From Verrucomicrobiota bacterium (GTDB lineage: Bacteria > Verrucomicrobiota > Verrucomicrobiia > Limisphaerales > UBA11358): 6,865 nucleotides of DNA. The notes beneath the pieces were generated by a model. It had not been told where the DNA came from. It saw only the letters and a program-made list of their open reading frames with translations, and did not search any database. The DNA is taken from positions 1 through 6,865 of the forward strand of contig JAJPKI010000044.1 in assembly GCA_021323835.1 (NCBI GenBank), in the 5' to 3' direction. The stretch's first letter is position 1. Each line of letters begins with the position of its first letter. Both the position numbers and the translations under genes were made by a program. Of this stretch, positions 1 to 5,859 are shown one piece after another.

Positions 1-2
1 AA

Positions 3-869
3 TATTCGACGATGCTCGGCAACGATAAAGATTTTTTGCCGACGCGTGTTTCCTACAAATTAAATTTGCGCGGCCCAAGTTTGAATATTCAAACCGCGTG
101 CTCCACATCGCTCGTCGCCACGTGTGTCGCGTGTGAAAATTTGCTGAACTACAATTGCGACATGGCGCTCGCCGGCGCGGTATCCGTCATGTTTCCGCAA
201 GAACGTGGTTATCTTTTTCAAGTCGGCGGCATTTCATCGCCGGACGGACATTGCCGCCCGTTTGATGCAAATGGCGCGGGCACAGTTGGCGGCGGCGGCG
301 TGGGAATTGTCGCGTTGAAACGCGTCGAAGATGCGATTCGCGACGGCGATACAATTTACGCCGTTATCAAAGGTTTTGGCGTCAACAACGACGGTGCAAA
401 TAAAATTGGCTTCACCGCGCCGAGTGTTCACGGTCAGGCCGAAGCAATTGCAATGGCGCATGCGATGGCGGAAATTTCTCCGGAAACCATCAGCTACGTT
501 GAAGCGCATGGCACGGCGACACCGCTGGGCGACCCGATTGAAGTCGAAGGACTGACAAAAGCATTTCGCGCCGGAACGGAAAAGAAAAATTTCTGTGCCA
601 TCGGCTCGGTCAAAAGCAATGTTGGACATTTGGACGCGGCGGCGGGCGTAGTCGGCCTGATTAAAGTCGCGCTGGCGTTGCATCATAAAAAACTGCCGCC
701 GACGCTGCATTTCGAATCGCCGAACCCGAAAATCGATTTTGCGAACAGCCCGTTTTACGTCAACGCGAAATTGACGGATTGGCAGCACAACGGTTCGCCC
801 TTGCGGGCGGGAATTAGTTCGTTCGGAATCGGCGGGACGAACGCACACGTCGTCATCCAAGAAGCGCCG
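3..869 (+). other. Ketosynthase (KS) domain, N-terminal part missing
   Basis: Catalyses decarboxylative Claisen condensation between the upstream acyl chain, held on its Cys, and malonyl-ACP. The visible part starts just before the loop leading to the nucleophile. The active Cys lies in TACSTS (Cys30, codon 99-101). The two catalytic His are in HGTATPLGD (His166) and KSNVGH (His206). The domain closes with the usual GISSFGIGGTNAH segment (267-279). QTACSTS in place of the more common DTACSS is normal for part of the cis-AT modular family. With all three catalytic residues present it should be a condensing KS, not a decarboxylating KSQ. A KS-AT linker of roughly 90 residues follows. The missing N-terminus prevents saying what lies in front of it. 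Confidence 0.95.
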
Positions 870-3800
870 GAATCAAAAATTTCAAGTGCGTCGCGTCCAG
901 CGCAATTGCTCATGCTTTCCGCAAAAACAGAAAGCGCGCTGGACACCGCGACAAAAAATCTTGCAATACATCTAAAAGAAAATCCGGAAATCAATTTGGC
1001 TGATGCCGCTTATACGTTGCAAGCCGGCCGCCGTGAATTTTTAAAACGCCGAATACTCGTTTGTCGGGATGTAAATGACGCAATAAAAATTTTGGAAGCC
1101 AGCGACACCAGGAAAATTTTCAGCAACTCCGTCGCACGCGAAAATCCGCCGGTTGTTTTCATGTTTCCCGGCCAGGGTTCGCAGCAAATCAACATGGCGC
1201 GCGGAATTTACGAAACGGAACCGTTGTTTCGTGAAACCGTTGACCATTGCGCAGCGATTCTCAAACCACATTTGAATTTTGATTTTCTCTCGACACTTTT
1301 TCCATCAAATGAAAACAATGAAATTGCAAAAGAGCAGTTGAGCAAAACCGCATTTGCGCAGCCGGCACTTTTCGTCATCGAATATGCTCTCGCAAAATTG
1401 TGGATGAGCTGGGGCATTTTGCCCGAAGCGATGATTGGCCACAGTATCGGAGAATACGTGGCCGCGACACTTGCCGGAGTTTTTTCGCTCGAAGACGCAC
1501 TGAAAATTGTCGCCACTCGCGGAAAAATGATGCAAGAGCTTCCGCCGGGCACAATGCTCGCGGTGAGGATGCCGGAAAATGAAGTCGCGCCGCTGCTCAA
1601 CGGCCATTTGTCGCTTGCAACGGTAAACGCCGCGTCGCTTTGCGTGATTTCCGGCGCCAACGACGCCGTCGCGGAATTGCAAAACGAATTGGCCAAACGA
1701 AATGTTCTTTGCACGCCGCTGCGCACGTCGCACGCTTTTCATTCGTTGATGATGGAGCCGATTTTGGCCCCGTTCACAAAATTGGTTGCCGGCATTGAAC
1801 GCCGCGCGCCGCAAATTCCGTTCATTTCCAATGTTACCGGCACGTGGATTTCCGCCGAAGAGGCGGCCAATCCAAATTATTGGGCGAAACATTTGCGCCA
1901 AACGGTGCGCTTTGCCGACGGTGTTGGCGAATTATTGAAATCGCCGGAACGAATTTTTCTTGAAGTCGGGCCGGGACAAACATTGAGCAATTTGACGCGG
2001 CAACATCCGGCGCGCAATCCGGCGACCACGGCTGTTTCCACGCTGCCGCAAATCAAAGACGAAATTTCCGACGAAGAACTTTTGCTGCAAGCGCTCGGCC
2101 AACTTTGGCTGAACGGCATTCGTCCAAATTGGAAAATTTTTTACTCGCGCGAGCAGCGCAAACGAATTCCGCTGCCAACATATCCGTTCGAGCCAAAAAG
2201 ATTTTGGGCTGAACCCGTTAAATCAGGGCAGCCGGCGTTCACGCTTGGCGTGGAAGCGCCGCCGGAAAAAGAAGAGCCAATCGAAATCAAAAACGGGCAC
2301 GCCGAACCGGCCATTGCAGCCGACAAAAATAAAATCGTTTCGCGACTGAAAATTCTTTTGACGGAATTGTCCGGCTTTGATTTGGCAGAAATGAACGGCA
2401 ACACGACATTCGCCGAAATGGGATTTGATTCGCTGTTCCTGACCAAAGTCAGTTTGGTAATCGAAAAAAAATTCGGCGTCCACATCGCCTTCCGGCAATT
2501 GCTGGAAGAATTTTCTTCACCCGATTTATTGGCCGCGCATATCGAATCCAATTTAGCGCCGGAAAAAGTTTCTGCCGAAACCGCAACTGCCGAAGCATCG
2601 CCAAAAGCGGAAACCAATTCCATCGTCACCGTGCCGTTGACGGACGGCCAGCGCGAGTTATGGCTCGCTACACAAATGGACGCGCAAACGTCCGCCGCTT
2701 ACAACGAATGTCGTCTGCTTCACCTGCGCGGTGAATTGCAGCCGGAGAATTTGGCGCGCGCAATCCAATTGCTCGTGAATCGCCACGAAGCGTTGCGCGC
2801 GACATTTTCCGCCAACGGCGAATCGCAAAATATTCATTCGGCAATCAATTTTGAAGTCCCGCGTTTTGATTTGGCTTCGTTGACCGAAAATGAACGCGCG
2901 AAACGATTTGATGAATTGCAATTGGCCGAAGCGCGTCAGCCATTCGATTTGGTCAATGGCCCATTACTACGCGCAACGTTGATTCGCCTTGCCGGGAATC
3001 ATCACGTTTTGATTCTCACGCTGCACCACATCATTTGCGACGGACATGCCTTTGGTGTTTTGCTGCGTGACTTGTGGAAAATTTATTCAGCGATTTGCGC
3101 CGGCGAAGAAACTAAATTGCCCGAGGCGCTGCAATTGAGCGAATACGTCCGCGCAAAAACGCAAACGGACAAAAATTCTCTGCGCAAAAAATCAGAAAAA
3201 TATTGGCTCGAAAAATTTTCCAGCGGCGCACCCGCGCTGGAATTGCCCACGGATTTTCCGCGCACGACAGAAATTAATTTCGAAGGCGGTTGCGAAATGC
3301 GCGTGCTTCCGTCGGCATTGGTTCGTGAATTAAAAAACATCAGCGCGCGGCACAACGGCACATTGTTCGTGACATTGCTCGGCGCATTTTACGCTTTTCT
3401 TCGCAAATTGACCGCGCAAGACGAAATCGTTGTTGGCGTGCCTATTGCCGACCGCAATTTGGCCGGCGCGGACATCATGGCCGGACATTGCGTGAATTTT
3501 CTGCCGATGCACGCGGTCATCGAAGAAAAAATTTCATTCGACGATTTTCTTTCGGCGACCAAAAATAATTTTCTCGAAGCGCATGAGCATCAGCACTGCA
3601 CGCTCGGAAATTTGCTGCAAAAACTAAATCTACCGCGCGAATCCGGCCGGATGCCGCTTGTTTCAGTCACGTTCAACGTGGACCAGTTGAAGGGAAAATT
3701 GGATTTCGCCGGCGTTGAAGCCGAACTTGCGAACAATCCGCACAGTTACATCAATTTCGATTTGGGCGTCAATCTCACGGAAATTGACGGCGGCTTGCAA

Positions 3801-5855
3801 ATGGACTGCCGTTACAACGCCGGTCTTTTTTCTGCCGAAACAATTCAACGCTGGCTTGGACATTTTCAGACGCTGCTCGAAAGCATTGCCAAAAATTCGC
3901 GTCAACGCGTTTCAGAATTACCGCTGCTTTCAGCGGACGAGCGTCAAAAAATTCTCGTCGAATGGAATTCCACGCGAATGGATTTCCCGCGCGAGAAATG
4001 TATTCATCAATTGTTCGAGGAGCAGGTGGCGCGGACGCCAAACGCGACGGCAATTTTTTTTGGCAACGACGAAATGACTTATCGCGACCTGAATTTGCGC
4101 GCTGAAGAAATAGGGATGCAACTGCGTGCAACGGGAGTCGGGCCGGACGTTCCAGTGGGGATTTGCATGGAACGTTCGCCCGACATGGTCGCCGCCATGC
4201 TCGGCGTGCTCAAAGCCGGCGGCGCTTACGTGCCGCTTGACCCGAATTATCCGCAAGACCGCGTCGCCTTCATGCTGGAAAATTCCCGCGCACCGGTTTT
4301 GCTAACGGAAAATTTTTTACGCGAAAATTTTAAATCCAAAAATCCGAATCTGAAAATTCTTTGCGTCGAAGATTTGTTGAATGAGAAACGAAACAAGGAG
4401 AACCATTTCAATCCGCAATCCGCAATCCGCAATCCGCAATCGAATAATTTGGCATACGTGATTTACACTTCCGGTTCCACCGGCGTGCCAAAAGGCGTAG
4501 CCATCGAACATCGCAACGCCATCAATTTTATTTGCTGGGCGCAAAAAACTTTTTCTGCCGAAGAATTTTCCGGTGTGCTCGCGGCGACCTCAATTTGCTT
4601 CGACCTTTCGATTTTTGAGATTTTCGCCACGTTATGCTGCGGCGGGAAAATTATTCTCGCGAAGAACGCTTTGGAATTGCCGTCACTGCCGCGCAAAAAC
4701 GACGTGCGTTTGATTAATACCGTGCCATCGGCAATTCGCGAATTGCTCCGCATCGGCGGCGTGCCGGATTCTGTTCGCGTCGTCAATCTCGCGGGTGAAC
4801 CATTGCTGGCGGAATTGGCAAATCAAATTTACGAACAAACACACGTTGAAAAGGTTTTTGACCTTTACGGCCCGTCTGAAACGACAACGTATTCGACATT
4901 CACGCTTCGCCAGTGCGGCGGTCGCGCGACAATTGGCAAGCCGCTGGCAAACACACAAATTTATATTCTCGACCAAAATTTTCAGCCGGTTCCAATTGGC
5001 GTGCCGGGAGAAATTTTTATCGGTGGCGACGGCGTCGCACGCGGCTATTTGCATCGCGACGATTTGACAGCGGAACGATTTTTGAAAAATCCGTTCGCCG
5101 AAAATTCGCGCATTTACAAAACCGGCGATATTGCGCGCTGGTTGCCGGACGGAAATATCGAATATCTCGGACGCGGTGACCGGCAGGTAAAGATTCGCGG
5201 CTTCCGCATCGAGCTTGGAGAAATCGAATCGGCGCTCGTGAAACATCCAGCCGTTCGCGAATGCGTCGTGCTAGCGCGCGAAGATTCGCCCGGCGACAAA
5301 CGGCTCGCGGCTTACATCGTTCAACATGCCGACAAAATCGCGACTGCAAGCGATTTGCAAAATTTTCTCAAAGGCAAACTGCCGGATTACATGATTCCGC
5401 AATTTGTTTTTCTCGATACGATGCCGCTGACGCCAAACGGCAAAATCAACAAGCGCGCTTTGCCGGTGCCGCAGCAATCACGCGTAAAAATTGCAGAAAC
5501 TTTCGCCGCGCCAAGCACGCCAACGGAAGAAACGCTCGCGAAAATCTGGCGCGACGTTTTGCACATCGAAAAAATCGGCGTGCGCGACAATTTCTTCGAA
5601 CTTGGCGGCCATTCGCTGCTCGTCACGCGCGTGGTTTCGCGCATTTGTGAAACGTTCCAAATCGAAATGACGATGCGCGAATTTTTCAACGCCCCGACAA
5701 TTTCTGCCCTTGCTGCCGCAATTGAAGACGCCATCGTCGAGCAGGTCAGCCAAATGAGTGACGAACAAATCAATCGCATGAACGGCGATGAAACTAATTT
5801 GCTCAACGGCGAAAATTCTCGAATGAATTCCGAATTGTTGGATGGGCGGCGATAA
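3..5855 (+). CDS. Hybrid PKS-NRPS, KS-AT-ACP-C-A-PCP (5' end outside window)
   Basis: A multimodular megasynthase that adds one malonyl-derived C2 unit and one amino acid, probably alanine, to a chain on carrier-protein phosphopantetheine arms. The frame is open from the first full codon at 3. The ATG at 12 is not the start: it lies inside a KS domain whose first ~130-150 residues are missing, so the gene begins upstream. Counting from that Met, the domains are KS 1-286, AT ~379-668, ACP ~775-848, C ~873-1315, A ~1330-1820, PCP ~1834-1905 and tail 1906-1947. All catalytic motifs I looked for are intact: KS Cys30/His166/His206, AT Ser478/His577, ACP Ser807, C His1005-His1006, PCP Ser1868. No beta-carbon-processing domain and no thioesterase are present, so the chain must pass to another protein. 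That fits the NRPS gene 4 bases downstream. PKS-NRPS identity is secure; product and gene name are unknown. More domains may lie upstream. Confidence 0.96.
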   Translation, partial: YSTMLGNDKDFLPTRVSYKLNLRGPSLNIQTACSTSLVATCVACENLLNYNCDMALAGAVSVMFPQERGYLFQVGGISSPDGHCRPFDANGAGTVGGGGVGIVALKRVEDAIRDGDTIYAVIKGFGVNNDGANKIGFTAPSVHGQAEAIAMAHAMAEISPETISYVEAHGTATPLGDPIEVEGLTKAFRAGTEKKNFCAIGSVKSNVGHLDAAAGVVGLIKVALALHHKKLPPTLHFESPNPKIDFANSPFYVNAKLTDWQHNGSPLRAGISSFGIGGTNAHVVIQEAPESKISSASRPAQLLMLSAKTESALDTATKNLAIHLKENPEINLADAAYTLQAGRREFLKRRILVCRDVNDAIKILEASDTRKIFSNSVARENPPVVFMFPGQGSQQINMARGIYETEPLFRETVDHCAAILKPHLNFDFLSTLFPSNENNEIAKEQLSKTAFAQPALFVIEYALAKLWMSWGILPEAMIGHSIGEYVAATLAGVFSLEDALKIVATRGKMMQELPPGTMLAVRMPENEVAPLLNGHLSLATVNAASLCVISGANDAVAELQNELAKRNVLCTPLRTSHAFHSLMMEPILAPFTKLVAGIERRAPQIPFISNVTGTWISAEEAANPNYWAKHLRQTVRFADGVGELLKSPERIFLEVGPGQTLSNLTRQHPARNPATTAVSTLPQIKDEISDEELLLQALGQLWLNGIRPNWKIFYSREQRKRIPLPTYPFEPKRFWAEPVKSGQPAFTLGVEAPPEKEEPIEIKNGHAEPAIAADKNKIVSRLKILLTELSGFDLAEMNGNTTFAEMGFDSLFLTKVSLVIEKKFGVHIAFRQLLEEFSSPDLLAAHIESNLAPEKVSAETATAEASPKAETNSIVTVPLTDGQRELWLATQMDAQTSAAYNECRLLHLRGELQPENLARAIQLLVNRHEALRATFSANGESQNIHSAINFEVPRFDLASLTENERAKRFDELQLAEARQPFDLVNGPLLRATLIRLAGNHHVLILTLHHIICDGHAFGVLLRDLWKIYSAICAGEETKLPEALQLSEYVRAKTQTDKNSLRKKSEKYWLEKFSSGAPALELPTDFPRTTEINFEGGCEMRVLPSALVRELKNISARHNGTLFVTLLGAFYAFLRKLTAQDEIVVGVPIADRNLAGADIMAGHCVNFLPMHAVIEEKISFDDFLSATKNNFLEAHEHQHCTLGNLLQKLNLPRESGRMPLVSVTFNVDQLKGKLDFAGVEAELANNPHSYINFDLGVNLTEIDGGLQMDCRYNAGLFSAETIQRWLGHFQTLLESIAKNSRQRVSELPLLSADERQKILVEWNSTRMDFPREKCIHQLFEEQVARTPNATAIFFGNDEMTYRDLNLRAEEIGMQLRATGVGPDVPVGICMERSPDMVAAMLGVLKAGGAYVPLDPNYPQDRVAFMLENSRAPVLLTENFLRENFKSKNPNLKILCVEDLLNEKRNKENHFNPQSAIRNPQSNNLAYVIYTSGSTGVPKGVAIEHRNAINFICWAQKTFSAEEFSGVLAATSICFDLSIFEIFATLCCGGKIILAKNALELPSLPRKNDVRLINTVPSAIRELLRIGGVPDSVRVVNLAGEPLLAELANQIYEQTHVEKVFDLYGPSETTTYSTFTLRQCGGRATIGKPLANTQIYILDQNFQPVPIGVPGEIFIGGDGVARGYLHRDDLTAERFLKNPFAENSRIYKTGDIARWLPDGNIEYLGRGDRQVKIRGFRIELGEIESALVKHPAVRECVVLAREDSPGDKRLAAYIVQHADKIATASDLQNFLKGKLPDYMIPQFVFLDTMPLTPNGKINKRALPVPQQSRVKIAETFAAPSTPTEETLAKIWRDVLHIEKIGVRDNFFELGGHSLLVTRVVSRICETFQIEMTMREFFNAPTISALAAAIEDAIVEQVSQMSDEQINRMNGDETNLLNGENSRMNSELLDGRR
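1146..2015 (+). other. Acyltransferase (AT) domain, malonyl-CoA type
   Basis: Loads the extender unit onto the module's ACP. It starts with the FPGQGSQ oxyanion-hole motif (385-391). The nucleophile is Ser478 in GHSIGEY, and the substrate-selecting motif is HAFH at 574-577 (last His catalytic). In the cis-AT family HAFH goes with malonyl-CoA and YASH with methylmalonyl-CoA, so a plain C2 unit is predicted. The conserved EVGPG segment (651-655) and the post-AT linker ending in YPFEPKRFW (724-732) are both present, marking a complete, structurally normal KS-AT didomain. Malonyl specificity is inferred from the motif and is usually reliable. Confidence 0.94.
2334..2555 (+). other. Acyl carrier protein (ACP) domain
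   Basis: Carries the extended polyketide chain on a phosphopantetheine arm attached to Ser807 in GFDSLFLT (804-811). The spacing TTFAEMGFDSL is typical of PKS carriers. It follows the AT after only ~40 residues of Pro/Glu/Lys-rich linker, too short for a ketoreductase, dehydratase or methyltransferase. From memory, the GFDSLFLT form resembles ACPs that sit before beta-aminotransferase domains in microcystin- and iturin-type hybrids. Here no aminotransferase follows: an Ala/Glu/Thr-rich linker of ~25 residues leads straight into the C domain. Confidence 0.92.
2628..3956 (+). other. Condensation (C) domain joining polyketide to amino acid
   Basis: Forms the amide bond between the ACP-bound beta-ketoacyl donor and the aminoacyl-PCP acceptor. 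Motif C1 appears as LTDGQRELWLATQ (876-888), C2 as NRHEALRATF (923-932), C3 as HHIICDG (His1005-His1006 ... Asp1010, Gly1011), and C5 as IVVGVPIADRN (1139-1149). The second His is the catalytic base. After the core motif the sequence reads HAFG where most C domains have WSxG, a local deviation. The opening (DGQRELWLA...AAYNE) is of the kind found right after PKS carriers in hybrid enzymes, which agrees with its position behind an ACP. The catalytic residues are intact, so it should be active. Confidence 0.94.
3999..5471 (+). other. Adenylation (A) domain, predicted alanine-activating
   Basis: Activates an amino acid as aminoacyl-AMP with ATP and loads it on the following PCP. Core motifs seen: A3 YTSGSTGVPKG (1485-1495), A4 FDLSIFEIF (1530-1538), A5 DLYGPSETT (1617-1625), A7 YKTGD (1702-1706), A8 GRGDRQVKIRGFRIELGEIE (1720-1739) and A10 NGKINKRAL (1809-1817). 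Aligned by eye to the GrsA phenylalanine domain, the pocket residues are D1531, L1532, F1535, N1569, N1592, A1594, L1618, T1626, Y1627 and K1811, giving DLFNNALTYK. I recall this as an alanine code in hybrid pathways such as microcystin; I could not check it against a table. Asp at the first position and Lys at the last mean an ordinary alpha-amino acid. A heptanucleotide repeat encodes part of the loop before A3. Confidence 0.95.
4410..4441 (+). repeat. Coding heptanucleotide tandem repeat, (AATCCGC)x4 plus AATC
   Basis: Four perfect copies of AATCCGC run from 4410 to 4437, followed by a four-base partial copy. The unit is 7 bp, so the coding phase shifts with each copy and the protein period is 21 bp (seven residues). 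The window gives NPQSAIRNPQS at residues 1467-1477. The repeat sits in the variable loop between A2/A3 core motifs of the adenylation domain, just after a charged stretch (NEKRNKEN) and just before the ATP-binding motif. Because the loop is length-tolerant, the frame and A3 onward stay intact. It looks like a microsatellite or a small mobile repeat captured in a gene, not selected protein sequence. Confidence 0.93.
5511..5726 (+). other. Peptidyl carrier protein (PCP) domain
   Basis: Holds the aminoacyl, then acyl-aminoacyl, intermediate on a phosphopantetheine arm at Ser1868 in FELGGHSLL (1862-1870). Helix I (TEETLAKIWRDVL, 1838-1850) and the DNFFELGGHS core are standard. It directly follows the A domain. 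No epimerization domain follows, so the amino acid should be passed on in the form it was loaded, unless the next C domain is a dual epimerizing type, which its first motif does not suggest. Confidence 0.95.
5727..5852 (+). other. C-terminal tail, possible docking element
   Basis: About 42 residues after the PCP form a polar Asn/Met/Glu-rich tail. It begins with a helix-like IVEQVSQMSDEQI and then holds an imperfect duplication: RMNGDETNLLNGENS (1922-1936), then RMNSELLDG (1937-1945). Similar short acidic tails at the ends of assembly-line proteins mediate hand-over to the next protein. This protein must pass its chain to the neighbouring gene product, so docking is a reasonable inference, though no named docking family is recognised. 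It could also be unconstrained linker. Confidence 0.4.
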
Positions 5856-5859
5856 ATTT

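Noticed and set aside
12..14. ATG at 12 as the start of the first gene
   Set aside because: It would begin mid-KS, losing about a third of the domain. The frame is open to the window edge and codons 3-11 read as KS sequence (YST before MLGNDKDF).
234..860. 208-codon open frame on the - strand
   Set aside because: Opposite the KS domain with all its catalytic motifs intact on the + strand; the translation is Arg/Phe-rich and has no domain signal.
2208..2333. Remnant ketoreductase or other processing domain between AT and ACP
   Set aside because: Only about 40 residues, Pro/Glu/Lys-rich, with no Rossmann GxGxxG or other fold motif.
4410..4441. CRISPR or attachment site at the AATCCGC array
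   Set aside because: The unit is 7 bp with no spacers, and the array is contiguous and in a coding frame; it is a simple tandem repeat.
4683..5246. 187-codon open frame on the - strand
   Set aside because: Lies wholly within the A domain on the opposite strand; its Arg/Cys/Phe-rich translation has no recognisable motif. It is a shadow of the codon bias of the real gene.
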